A stretch of DNA of 64,000 nt from Perca fluviatilis (taxonomy: Eukaryota; Chordata; Actinopteri; Perciformes; Percidae): positions 14,666,629 through 14,730,628 of the forward strand of contig NC_053134.1 of the NCBI RefSeq assembly GCF_010015445.1, in the 5' to 3' direction. Within the stretch, counting starts at the first letter, position 1, and every line of letters begins with the position of its first letter. Of the stretch, positions 1 through 10,729 are shown piece by piece. The position numbers were made by a program, and so were the translations under genes. The notes under the pieces are model-generated. The model saw nothing but the letters and a program-made list of their open reading frames with translations, did not search any database and was not told where the DNA came from.

Positions 1-648
1 ACGTTTCTTACTTTTTTCTGTCGCCAAAGCAATGGCACAGCCAGCTGTGGTACAAAAAAAGAAAATCCATCCAGCTCTTTTGCAAACTTTCTTTTTCCCC
101 CCACCTGTTTTGCTGCTTCCACTCCTGTCCTCTTTTCTTCCTCACTCAGGTATTTTAGTACTGGGCACATATGGAGTTACTAATAGCAACAGACAATGTT
201 TTTTTGAGAATGGGCTCAAGTCAGCTACTTTGTAGGTTTTAGTGGTCCAGGGAGGTATACTCACACATTAGGCCATCGTTCCCCTGCCATTTGTTACCAC
301 TGACAGGACCCTATGTCTGTGAATTACAGCTAACACACCTGAGCTGTGCTCTTTTTTAAATAGCAGCTGCTAAAGAGGTTTTCAGCCTATTAAGCTTATC
401 ATTGAGGGTTAAAGTGTCTCTGCTCAAATGAGGTGGAGCAGTTTGTGTACCCAGCAATCACTTCATAAATGGTAAAAAAGCAGATGAAGTAGCAACAAGG
501 GCCTTGGAATTTAAGGTTGCTTTCTATATGTAGTTTTTGTGTATTCGGTCAAGACCGCAGTTCAAAATACATGTTGCCTCATTTTTATAAAAAGCCAAAC
601 TTTGCAGGTGTAAAATGATCAGTGTAAAGAGATAAGATTATGTCAAAC
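1..648. other. Non-coding sequence, nothing recognised
   Basis: AT-rich sequence with a pyrimidine-rich patch near 85-145. No convincing open frame, terminal inverted repeat or known repeat was seen. The open frame near the start contains a Pro/Leu/Phe run produced by the pyrimidine patch and does not look like a protein. Confidence 0.5.
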
Positions 649-1035
649 ATTGGGCCTCATTCACCAACCGTTTTTACGAAGAAATGTGTTCTTAAACCCC
701 ACTTAAGCACATTTTACGAAGATTCTGACATTCACTAATGTTTTCTTATCCTGGATTTGTTCTTAGCTAAGAACAAAATCTTCGAACACACAAGAGCACT
801 CTTACGCACATTTGAGTGATGACAGTTTGCTCCAAATAACTGGTTACTACATTTTATTTAATTCTACAGTTGTTTACAATGATAGTATTTTACTGTAATG
901 TATTTCTGATCATTTGTTGGAAAAAAAAATCATAGTATTCAAAGAAACACAAACACTGCAATTTACATCAGCAATTAAACTGATTAAATCCTGCGTTATT
1001 TGGTGACTGATCGCGCTATTTATAGGGCCAAAATG

Positions 1036-1849
1036 CAGTGGTGGAATGTAATGAAGTACAAATACTTAGTTACATTTTTCACGTATCTGTACTTTACTTA
1101 AGTAGAATCAATAGTGCATACTTTTGACTTTTACTTCGTTACATTTTGCAGCAATTATCTATACTTTCTACTCCACTACATTTATACAACGTTCTGTTAC
1201 ATTTTCTGATCAGTTTTTCCGCCGATCCTTCATTGGCTTCCAAGCTGGCTCCGGTGCTCCAGAGCCCCGGTGTAGCGCTGCTGACCCTCAGTAATACAGC
1301 CTAAGGTAAAAGTCAAAATGTTTGTTTTTTATTATTCCCGTTTTTAAATCATAGTTGCCATCTATTTCTCTCCACAGCGTTGTTTACTTCACCGCCAGGC
1401 TGCGTAAGACGCGTTCATATCTTATTTATTTGGCTGGACCCCTTCACATCGCCTCCCCATTCCCGCTGCTTCACACACTTTATTTGCTTACGCTCCCATG
1501 GTTATAGAAAATAAAACCATCTTAAAATAAACCCATGAATAAAACCAACCGCATTCAACATATTTCCGTTTTATGCTGGTTAGGATAGGAACTTTTCTTT
1601 TAAAAGCCATGTAGTGGTAGTGGTAGTGGTAGTGGACATATTACCATTTAAAATGGTAATATGCAAATAAGATTAAGAGAATAACTCGTTATGCAAGTAC
1701 TTTTACTTTTAATACTTAAAGTACATTTAAAATCAGGTACTTTTTACTTTTACTTAAGTAGGGTTGTCATTGTGGTACTTCTACTTTTATGTCTCTGGTT
1801 ATTTGTACTTTTACTTAAGTACTGAGATTCAGTACTTCCTCCACCACTG
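1036..1849. mobile_element. hAT-like non-autonomous element nested in another transposon
   Basis: The element starts CAGTGGTGGAATGTAATGAAG and ends with TCCTCCACCACTG, giving CAGTGGTGGA inverted ends typical of hAT elements. Inside both ends are runs of GTACTTTTACTTAAGTA-type sequence, the hallmark of a very common teleost hAT family (from memory). A clear 8-bp duplication is not visible: the flanks are CCAAAATG and CAATGTAC. It sits wholly inside the 651-2127 element and is therefore the younger insertion. No transposase frame remains. Confidence 0.75.
1611..1663. repeat. Short (GTAGTG)n tract followed by a 27-bp palindrome
   Basis: Four GTAGTG units at about 1611-1635 are followed by a perfect palindrome at 1637-1663: CATATTACCATTT, one central A, then its exact reverse complement. 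Both lie inside the nested hAT-like element. The palindrome could form a cruciform, or it could be the relic of a still smaller insertion. Confidence 0.7.
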
Positions 1850-2127
1850 CAATGTACAAGTCATCTGCGACTCCGACAACCATCTCAGCGCTTCCCAGGA
1901 GGTGCACAGGAAGTGTCATGTCCTTATATGGGAATTTGCGGGGCGTTTTCTTATGCTAATTAGGAACAACTGGCACGCGCTTTCAATTACGAAGACGTGG
2001 GAGTCATCAATTCTAAGAACACAGGTGCGAAAAATTCTGTTATGAGTCAGACGTAGACTTTTCTTAGGGACTTTCTTAAGAACATATTTAAGAGAAAACT
2101 TAGGAAGATATTGGTGAATGAGGCCCT

Positions 2128-2796
2128 ATGACCTTTATAAGGCATTTTCACAACCTATAAATGGTTGCCATGGTGTAACTGCTCCTGGTACAAACATTTT
2201 AGAATTCATACACTGGCGCAGATTGCTTTGAATGATTTTTAAGAGTACTTGTTAATAGTAAAGTAATTCATGCACAAAAGGAACATATAATTAAAAAGAA
2301 CTATTCATGTCCTAAGTGATTGTGGTGACAGTTTAGTAAAACCTTCATATTTAGTGATCTTGTTAGCATTGAAGTGTAATGTAGAATTGAATGTTACTTC
2401 ACCTTGTGTCGTGAGTGGTTGTCCAGATACGTCTACCAACAATGCCATATCTTAATCTATAAATATCTCAACATCAATTAAAGTAATTGATTTAAGTCTT
2501 ACACATTGCATACTGTTTGTAAAAAAACAAATTAAATTTAAAAATAAGGCCTATTGGAGTCAGTGCCTTTAAATACGATAACCATTAAGCCTTAAGTAAA
2601 ATGTAAGTAAAATGATCTAAGAAGCAAACAAATAGGAAAATACCAACTAATACATAGGTGGGTACACCACAGCATGAATTACTCTAGCAGAGCTGGTAAA
2701 TCCTTTGTAAAATTCAAGACTTGTAAAATCTATGATGACGGGTCAGTTTGTTTGTGTACCCGAAGGGAAGTGAATTGTGAAGTGAATGTGTTATTA
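2128..2796. other. Non-coding sequence with an RFX-like near match
   Basis: AT-rich sequence without a recognised repeat or exon. At about 2164-2180 the sequence GGTTGCCATGGTGTAAC resembles an RFX X-box, but two extra bases separate the half-sites. Nothing else stands out. Confidence 0.4.
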
Positions 2797-3180
2797 GGGG
2801 CCAAGCAGCAAAGCTGCAAGGCCCCATAGTGATTCTACTTATTTTACATCTTTTCTCTGCCATTGGAGTCTATGGCAGCTCATAGAACCGTACAGTAAAA
2901 GTTGTGAAATTTGGTACATTGATTCGGGACAGTCCCATAATTAATTTCACCAAGTTTTAGGTCTGCACCACAGGCAGTCTAGCGCCACCAATGGGTCAAA
3001 GTTGGCATTGCAACCATGCGATTAACTTTTGGATCGTATGCCAGATTTTGAACATCGAGATATAGTTGGAATCCTTGGATGACGCCGAACTCAACGCACC
3101 CCATGATGGACCTTCCGCCATATTGGATAGTTTGAATTAGCATGCTTTTGATATGCTTTTATACTGCAGTTTTATAAGAA
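2797..3180. repeat. Dispersed teleost repeat with a GGGGCC hairpin end
   Basis: The left end can fold: GGGGCC (2797-2802), AA, GCAGC, AAA, GCTGC, AA, GGCCCC (2820-2825), a hairpin with one internal AA/AA bulge. The following text includes CATTGGAGTCTATGGCAGC and TCTAGCGCCACCA, which I remember as a high-copy repeat in zebrafish and other fishes that starts with the same GGGGCC hairpin. The right edge is not clear; similarity seems to fade near 3180. Class is unknown to me. Confidence 0.6.
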
Positions 3181-3820
3181 ACAGGCTAGATTACTCCTGT
3201 TACTCCCCAAAAAAGTAAGTGAAAATGCTATCCGGCAGTCTGAGATGTAATATGTGGCACATTTTAGCTGGCAGCTACTGCATAAGAGCTTAGACCTTTT
3301 CTGTGGCCTTCAAATTCTGCTCTCAGTAAAGACTGTGCCATCAGCAGTACCATACTGATATAGAGACAGCCGATGGGACCGGTCAGATGGTGAGCCTGTA
3401 AACTTGCTTTAAGGTAGTTTTTATTGACAAGCTCAAGGTCTGAACTCAATTTACTCAATCTTTTGAAGCTGTGATATAAATCTCTGTGACATGTATTCAT
3501 GGAGTTCAATGGTCATGGGGTTTTAAAGACTGCTTTTCTTGACTAGGCCAGAAACAAAAGAATGCAGTATTTCACAGTTTTATCCCAGGATATACTGCTG
3601 TCTGTAAATGAATAACATGTTTGGAAAATATAACAATTACTAATAAAACTGTCTTTGTTGTCTCGTTAGAGTGGATCCTCTACTATATCAAAGAGTGAAA
3701 GTTGAAAATAGCTTTCCATGATTTATTATCATTGAATACATTTGTTTCCTCTGAAATCTAGGCTTTTGTCAGATCCTTGTATGGTGGTCTATATTCGCCC
3801 TTGTGTATATATATACTGTA
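3181..3820. other. Non-coding sequence, nothing recognised
   Basis: No repeat structure or convincing exon. The minus-strand open frame here (3264-3509) has no recognisable motif. Confidence 0.4.
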
Positions 3821-3825
3821 TATGG

Positions 3826-3853
3826 ATGTGGGTGTGTGTGTGTGTGTGTGTGT
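3826..3853. repeat. (TG)n microsatellite
   Basis: A GGGTGTGTG run of about a dozen TG units. It ends 22 bp before the target duplication of the next element. Confidence 0.9.
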
Positions 3854-3883
3854 AAATTATCAGCTAGCATAAAGCATTCATAA

Positions 3884-4405
3884 TAGTGTTAATTTGGCTG
3901 CCTTTTTTTATTTAGTCTTAGGCCAAATGTCCTTGTTAGTTTTAGTCATATTTAGTCATTCACATATCTTTTTTTGTAAGTCAAGTTGTAGTCGACTAAA
4001 AGTCTCGTCATTTCAGTCTAGTTTTTGTCAAAACATTTTAGTCTTTTTTTAAATAAATTATTTCTGAGATTATTTCTGATAACCATTTCAGTCAAACACC
4101 TGATGGCAGCAACAGCACGAACTCATTCGGAATATTTTGAAGGTGTAACAGCTGAATATTTTATCTCATGATGAAAAAGTAGAGACGATTTTATGAGAAA
4201 ATGAATTGAGATTTTATCTTAATTTTTATTTTATGCAAAACATTTTAGTCTTGTCTTTTTTCGTCAACAATAATGCATGTTAATTTAGTCTTAGTCAGCG
4301 TTTTTGGACATTGGTGCAGTCTAGTCATCGTCTCATCTTAGTCATGGAAAAAAAGATCGTTGACGAACATATTTAGTCTTGTCTCGTCTGACGAAATTAA
4401 CACTA
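3884..4405. mobile_element. hAT MITE with perfect 8-bp TSD
   Basis: The ends are perfect 12-bp inverted repeats: TAGTGTTAATTT at 3884 and AAATTAACACTA ending at 4405. They are flanked by an exact 8-bp target duplication ATTCATAA (3876-3883 and 4406-4413), the hAT length. The interior is AT-rich with many short TTAGTC/GACTAA motifs in both orientations (for example TAGTCTTAGTC and AGTCGACTAAAA), probably subterminal binding repeats. It has no open reading frame. The insertion is 522 bp and structurally complete. Confidence 0.92.
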
Positions 4406-4413
4406 ATTCATAA

Positions 4414-7235
4414 GCCCCCTAGTTGGTAATACCCTTTCTCATAAAAGCTATAATTGCATAGTGTACAGGCTGCTGTAGAGTACTGGCAACTTTCTTACCC
4501 AATTCAAGCACTGGTTATGGAACTGTGGTGTAATAGTACAGGGTGCAAGTAAGTGAAGAAGATTAATCTAACAGGTCAATTGTCAAATGAAATCCTTTCA
4601 CTTGATCCTAGTCTGCACCCATTGCCTCCAGTGAATCCTTTCTTCCACTTTCTCTTCTTGTTTCCCCCGTCTGTAACAGCTGCACAGCGTGACTCGAAGA
4701 ATGAACAACTGGCAGGGAGCTAAAACTCCCCAAGGACCTAAGATGTCAGCAAGATAGAACCAAGATGGAGTAAGCCTTTGTTCTTCACAACAGGCTCCAT
4801 TTCATCAAGTTCTGAAGCTCTGATTGCCCTCTGGACCATTAGGTGATGGAAACAGGGCCAGGGAGCTCTCACCTTGGATGAATTCACTCTACAAGGTCAG
4901 CCCATTTTATATAAGGACGGTTGATCAGTTTACATCTTTTAGTTACAACATATGCCTTTGTTTTGTCTGTTGGCAAGCTTAACCTATTCAGACTCATTGA
5001 TGTGAGAAGAGGCTCTTTATTAATATCTTTCAGCAGCTTAGATGGCTACAGTATGTTACCCTTGTTGTAGAGCAAATTAAATGTCTTCATGGTGCGAGAG
5101 GCACAATGTATCTTGTAAACTATATAGGTTACTACACTAGCTCCACTAGCTTTCTGTAACTCAATGCAATCGCTCATTCAACATTTCTTCCATTGGACTT
5201 TCTGCAAAAGTCAAGCGTGGGGCTTACTATTCATATTCTCTGACAAATCGGTATCCACAATAGCAGTTGCTATGAGAAATTGAAACCTTCGTGATTTTAC
5301 CAAAGTTAAACGATGATTACTTTGTGAGCACAGAAAAAAACTACAGCTCCCACAAAAAAACTACAAGTGCGGCAGCATGGGTACTTTTGTTTCATCCATG
5401 TCTGCAACAATCTATAAATGTAATTATTATTATTATTATTATATTATTTAAATGGACAGGAAAGCGATAATTGTTTGTTGATTCTGTGTTTTCCCTGTGC
5501 TGTTTAGATTGTGCAAACATAGAATGCACTATTTAAGTGTTCTTTTAAGATTCATGTAAGGTTTGTGATAGTGATTGGTAATCAGCCAAAAAAGGCATTG
5601 GAGTTGTTCCCAATGATGGGTTCTTTGTACATGTTGATGGCGACCTTTTCAAATCATCTCACGTCAAAATAAATCCACAGGAAGAAACATAAATGGACCT
5701 ATCCTCAGGGAACCTTTCACAGTTTGGAAGTGAAAAACTTGACTGATGTTTTCTTTGCAATTACAAACTGAGAAAGACATAGATTAAAGCCTTTCATTGA
5801 GCCTTTTGTTGTTGACATTTGGAATATCAAATCCCTGTGTTACAGATTAGAGTTTTTTCTTTGAAGTGACAAAAAAAGATATTTCATGATCAGAAGGGAG
5901 ATTAATTGGTTGCTGCCGTCTTAAGAAGGAGCCGCTGCAATATTAATTGGTGCAGTAGTGCAATTTTCAGTTTTAAACTGTCAGTCATTGTGTAAATTGT
6001 TCTGCCCATAGTCCTGGGAATAATACTCCATCAATGGCATTTTCTAATATCACCTTTGTTGTTTGATATGCAAAGCTAGTGTTTGGGGGATAAAAGCTTG
6101 TTCTTGCTCCATTCTAAAGACATTAATGAGAGTCAATATTCTCATCTAATTTTAGGTAAGAAAGAAAATAAGCAGATTTCCAAAATGTTGAACTAGACTT
6201 CCAACTTTCTTTACTTTTCTTTCATATTCTTGGTTGAGAGTATCCGCTGAGTATTTATACTCCTACTTTATGCAAAAGATAAATGCTCACCTGCAATTGT
6301 AATAGACACTGTAGTTGCAGAAAACTATTTTGGGCGCCCCACCCCAATCTAATCACTGCTTTTCTCTGAACGGCAACCACTTTAGGGCTAACTTAAATTG
6401 CTTGCCCATTTCTCCTGTACAGTATGTTTGCTTGACCTTGGTTCAAAGAGAAATAACTTTCCTTATCTCAGAAACAAAAGGGAAAAGAAAAAGAGGCACA
6501 ACAGAAAAGTGAGATCCTTTCTTCTTTCTACAACTAACCTTTAGGCATTGGTGAATATATAATGTATTGCTAGTTAATATATTCTATAAAGAACTTTCTT
6601 GGTTAAAGTGGAAAAGGGAAGTGGAAAAGCAAAATGTAATATTAGGTGACGTGAGAACTTGGTTTTTCCATGGTATCCATTGGGAATCGGAATGTAAATT
6701 TGAATGTGGGAGTTAAAGGAATCTTAGCTTCAGCACGTGTGTTCATGGAGCCACTAGATGTGGTGTGTTGATGCATTTTTTTTTTTGATATGCCAACATT
6801 AATTACAGACATCAATTTATTAATATTCATCTCTGCTTCAAGTCGCCCAGACGGTAACTAAGGCCCACCTGTTTCTGTGATAAAGATTGGATTAGGGTCG
6901 GGAATGGCACTCAGTAAAGACACAGGCGTTTTCTTTTGGCAGCGGTGTGAAACTGAACAGACTGTGTTAATCCTGAATGTCCAACCTCATTCAAACGGTC
7001 ATTTATCACACTGACTCTCAAATCTCAGAGTGGAAAGGACCTGTAAGTATCATATGGATCATACATGAGACAGACTTATTTGTGGTGTGTAAATACCAGA
7101 CAGTCATCCTATGCATATGTGAAAAAGAGAGTGAATGATTGAGTAGAGAATGTTGTGTGCTTACACTCCCTTAACTAAGAATTAAGCCAATCTAACAAGA
7201 GAAACATGTATGAGTTATGACTAATGGTAGATGCT
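4414..7235. other. Non-coding region, partly enhancer-like
   Basis: No gene found. A short (ATT)n run lies at about 5424-5447. A strong pyrimidine tract and AG precede 4680, and a GTAAGC donor lies at 4770, but all three frames between them contain stops, so this is not a coding internal exon. Around 5337-5365 ACTACAGCTCCCA resembles half of a ZNF143-type site. The block 6840-7030 has balanced composition and no repeat signature, so it is a candidate conserved non-coding element. Confidence 0.35.
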
Positions 7236-7249
7236 GTGCAGGTGTGTGT

Positions 7250-7334
<85 letters not shown>

Positions 7335-7346
7335 CGTGCGTGCGTG
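7236..7346. repeat. (TG)n microsatellite ending in (CGTG)n
   Basis: About 45 TG units with one early TC interruption, followed by GCGTGCGTGCGTGCGTG. Such alternating purine-pyrimidine tracts can form Z-DNA and are highly length-variable. Confidence 0.95.
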
Positions 7347-8112
7347 TCATGATTGACGAGGATGCAGAGAGAGCTATGTGAAATAAAAGTAAGTCATAAG
7401 TAAACTGAAAAATATTGTAAGGAAAGAATTCAGTAACCTTGCTAATGCAAGGTTTGTGTATGCAAAGTATTCAACATGAAATTTCCCTTCTAAACATTAT
7501 TGATGTTACAGATACAAAAATATAAATTATGCAATACAATTTTCTAAGAAGCACCATAAATATCAACTAATCATTCCCCTTTCTCTCTATTTTGCAAAAT
7601 ACAGCTTCTTTTCCCTCCATTTACTGCCAACTCACGAACAAAAAAGCATTATTGGAAGAGATTAGCCGTCACCTGACAGTAGTCTTGCCCTTGGCCCCCA
7701 CGGTGTCTTAGCGGAAACGTAGCATAATTTTCCTGTTAATGAAAAGGTCGCCAACTGTAATATTATGCAGGAAGGCTGTCTGCTACAGTGGTAATTTGTG
7801 CAAACATATCAGAGTTAATCAGGACAAAGAGCCTGCAGAGCAGCAACAAAAGAGAAAAAAAGTGCAGGGAGAAGTCCCAGTGAACCAATAGAATTTCACT
7901 GATGGTTGATTTTCAAAAGGGCAGAAAGTATCCAGGTGGGCTACACATAGTCTGTGGAATTGCCAATGCCAATTGACTCCTATATTGTACCGTTAACATT
8001 GTCTAAACATGTTCTTTTTGAAACTAAAATGTGTAATTGTCTGTTACCATATAACAAAACTGCAAACTGGACAATGACAAAAAATTGGAGCGGTGGGGTT
8101 GTACTTCTCTGG
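7347..8112. other. Single-copy-looking sequence, possible conserved element at 7610-7850
   Basis: No exon or repeat is visible. The block 7610-7850 has intermediate GC content, few simple runs and several TAAT/ATTA cores and homeobox- or POU-like words (TTAATGAAAAGG, TAATATTATGCA). This texture is common in vertebrate conserved non-coding elements. This is inference from texture only. Confidence 0.25.
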
Positions 8113-8202
8113 TTAAACGTACAATATGTAATTTTCTGCCGCTAGGGGTCTCTCAATCAAAACAATGGATGTAAACACGGACTATTGATGACGTTGTGTA
8201 GT

Positions 8203-8222
8203 GGCATTATGGGAGTTGTAGT
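8203..8222 (-). promoter_or_regulatory. ZNF143/SBF-type motif inside the TTAA transposon
   Basis: The plus strand reads GGCATTATGGGAGTTGTAGT; its complement is ACTACAACTCCCATAATGCC. The vertebrate ZNF143 (Staf/SBF) promoter motif is ACTACAATTCCCAGAATGC, so agreement is about 17 of 19 positions. ZNF143 acts at CpG-rich promoters. The site may drive the element's own transcription. Binding is inferred. Confidence 0.6.
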
Positions 8223-8570
8223 TTAATACAATTGCCGATTAAAATAGATCTGTTCACAGATAGGTTTATCCATTACAGTCTTATCCTTGTTACCTTTAGT
8301 AACATCTATTCATGTCATTCTGATAAAATAGCTGCAATTTCCCCCCACATAATTACGTTTTCTTGATTCAATTTGTATTGGTAGCTAAAGTTAGCTAGCT
8401 AGTTGACCAGTTAGCGACCAAGCAAGCTAACGTTAGTCAGCAGCTAACAATATCATAATATATTTCACCTCAGTGTCACTTTTTGGATGTTTTCAGCACC
8501 GGAGGGAAAAGGGTTTGTTGTAATGATACTCAACACCTCTGAGAGACTTAGCTACTTCGCGGCTGGGGCT

Positions 8571-8626
8571 GGCCGCCGAGTATCTCTGGTGCCAAGCCAC
8601 GGACCTGGTCCGGCCGCCGAGTATCT
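8571..8626. repeat. 41-bp-spaced GC-rich duplication in the transposon core
   Basis: The 15-mer GGCCGCCGAGTATCT occurs at 8571-8585 and again at 8612-8626, within a GC-rich stretch quite unlike the AT-rich flanks. The surrounding bases are also similar (TGGTGCC/TGGGGCC). Confidence 0.75.
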
Positions 8627-8981
8627 TTGGGGCCGCGGCTCGGCCGAGAATACGCCTAGCTACATCGGGTGTTGCTTTCGGACTCTCCCAACCTTCACCT
8701 TTTGTCCGCAGGACAGTCACCATTTGTGGGTCAAACGTAACTGTAAAGAAGACCAGAAGACCGCTAAAGGGGGGAGAATTTCAGCACAACACCACGGCCA
8801 GCCAGACTCTGACACCTGGGGCGATATGGTCTGTTTCCCCGATGGAACATACTACTTTCTGTTACTACCGTTCGCTTGAACGATGTTGTAACCTTATAAT
8901 GTTCCCCACCGAGCATTAGCATGAGCTAACGCTAACGTTACTTGTCAACGTAACACATTGCGTTAAGCTGGATCAATCGAT

Positions 8982-9050
8982 ATTGAAATGTATCAATAAA
9001 TAAGATTGAAATGTATCAATAAATAAGATTGAAATGTATAAATAAGATCT
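8982..9050. repeat. Three 23-bp tandem units
   Basis: ATTGAAATGTATCAATAAAT starts at 8982 and 9005, and a shorter third copy begins at 9028. Period is 23 bp. Copies one and two are identical over the unit. The third lacks the CAAT part. Confidence 0.85.
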
Positions 9051-9512
9051 CTGCTGTATTACTGTGTTGTAAGTGGCATGTAAGCAATGACAAAATGATG
9101 CTGTGTGGCAGAAAGCAAGCTGTATAACAGTTACTGAGTGTTATTCTTTCTGTGAGATTGTATTATTTACGATTACTCTGAACGTATCATCTGAAACGGA
9201 CCATGTCATTAAAATAAAATAACAGATTTCTCTGGGTTTGAAGTTGTTGGAAACATTTAGGATAGTGTAAGTACACAACTCAACAAAATATATAACATAG
9301 GTATAGTCATTTTTAGACATTTATCAGATAATGTCACATAATGCAGAAATGTTACATATTGTACCTTTAAACAAGAAAAACTGTAATGGTCAATATAGTC
9401 AATAAAATCAAATCTTCACAAGCTAAAATTACCATATAGCGTTTCCACACTTTAAAATGTCTTAACTTAAACTGATAAACACATACAGTATGGCAAAGAC
9501 AATCACAGTTCT

Positions 9513-9516
<4 letters not shown>

Positions 9517-9588
<72 letters not shown>
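9517..9588. repeat. (CA)n microsatellite
   Basis: An uninterrupted run of about 36 CA units followed by a short A run and CCCC. The cysteine/valine-rich minus-strand open frame over it is an artefact of the repeat. Confidence 0.97.
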
Positions 9589-9592
<4 letters not shown>

Positions 9593-10729
9593 AACCCCTT
9601 AACATCTTCCCAAACCCACCTTGATGCAGTGTCTAAAGAAGTGGTTTGCAGTTAGCCTAAGGGGGATTTCCCTTCCCGTTCATTTCCCTCATGCCTGGTT
9701 AAACATGATGTATTCACCCTGTCATGTCTACCTGTCCCTATGGAATCAATGGGCCATGGACTCATAAACGTACAATAGCCAATGCAGAAGTATGCCATTT
9801 TGCATCCATCCCATATATTAAACATGAGTACTACAGGGCGGCCGCTGCAGGAGTATCTCTTGAACAGTACTGCAGTAAAACCTACATGTTACATAAACAT
9901 GCATGTTAAATTATTCCTGTCCAGACTGGTCTCCACTGTAAGATATTGTTTGCATAACAATACTTAATCTGAAAATTCTTGAGTTAAAAAAATAGGTCAG
10001 AATTAAAACACACAAGCTCATCATCAATCTGAGGCTATTTCGGTTTTAATTCTACTGTATCTCACGCCGTAAATGGTTGCACACAGTTTTATCAACATGT
10101 CCTGCTGTCTTTAGTTGGCTGCAGGAATTTAATGAACTGCAGGAGCATGTTTTTATACAGCATAGCTCCACACAAGCCCCACAACAGTAGTATGTGTTGC
10201 AATTCTATTGCATTGAATTATGTTGTTTTTTCAGGTATTCACTGAAAACATTTAGTTCAACAAACATAACAAATGAAAGTGGCGTGTTCAGTAACGTGTT
10301 GCATCACAGAGGAGACAGTTTGCTCTTCACACAGGTAGACTATAGTGCTCAGTCTCTGAGGAGACACTCTGTAATTGCTTCATCACAAGTTATTATCATG
10401 CAGTATGTGCATACTGAATGAGTGTGTGTACACATGGCTGAGTGTTCAGCTTAAAATTCAGGCTCGTGTGAGTGTAATTCTGCAGATATGATGGGATCTC
10501 TTGGGGGTTTTATCCAACCCCATCTCCATCCTTTTCTGTCTCTCACTCTGTCTCAGTATCTGGGATCACAATGAGCCTGTGTTATGTCTCAGCTCATGTT
10601 CCTGATAACAGCTAATGAGGAATCACTGTGACGGTCTCCCTGCTTGCCCCTCAGAAATGATTCCATGAATTAATAATGACACAAAGCAAAGGGTGTGAGC
10701 GTTATCTGTTTTGATAAATATGCCTGTCT
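9589..10729. other. Non-coding sequence, nothing firmly recognised
   Basis: No repeat ends, exons or RNA genes recognised. The stretch 10480-10690 looks single-copy with TAAT cores near its end (ATTAATAATGAC) and could be a conserved element; untested. Confidence 0.3.

Larger units (their letters stand above)
651..2127. mobile_element. Non-autonomous TIR DNA transposon (GGGCCTCATTCACCAA ends)
   Basis: The left end reads GGGCCTCATTCACCAA from 652. The reverse complement of the right end (to 2126) reads the same 16 bases, so this is a DNA transposon with perfect terminal inverted repeats. AT dinucleotides flank both ends (649-650 and 2128-2129) if one extra base is counted on each side, so a 2-bp AT duplication is possible, but this is weak evidence. 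The ends also share subterminal TTCTTAAG/CTTAAGAA-like runs in opposite orientation. There is no transposase frame. About 0.8 kb of the interior is a second element at 1036-1849, so the original copy was roughly 660 bp. Superfamily is uncertain; PIF/Harbinger/ISL2EU-like is one possibility. Confidence 0.75.
8117..9366. mobile_element. 1.25-kb TTAA-flanked DNA transposon, non-autonomous
   Basis: Both sides carry TTAA (8113-8116 and 9367-9370). The ends are inverted: left ACGTACAATATGTAA, right (reverse complement) AGGTACAATATGTAA, one mismatch in 15. TTAA duplication points to the Kolobok or piggyBac type. Inside are a GC-rich core (about 8560-8660), three 23-bp tandem units, a GCTAGCTAGTT-rich stretch and a ZNF143-type motif. 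A 130-codon open frame at 8487-8879 covers the core but matches no domain I know and lacks transposase motifs. Confidence 0.85.

Noticed and set aside
4630..4771. Strong pyrimidine tract and AG at 4679 with a GTAAGC donor at 4770, suggesting a 90-nt exon
   Set aside because: All three forward frames contain stops within the 90 bases, so it cannot be an internal coding exon. A UTR exon cannot be excluded but has no support.
8487..8879. 130-codon plus-strand frame as a gene
   Set aside because: It lies inside the TTAA transposon, is driven by a GC-rich duplicated core and matches no domain I know. Kept only as a note.
9367..9585. Cys/Val-rich minus frame
   Set aside because: It is the translated (CA)n microsatellite.
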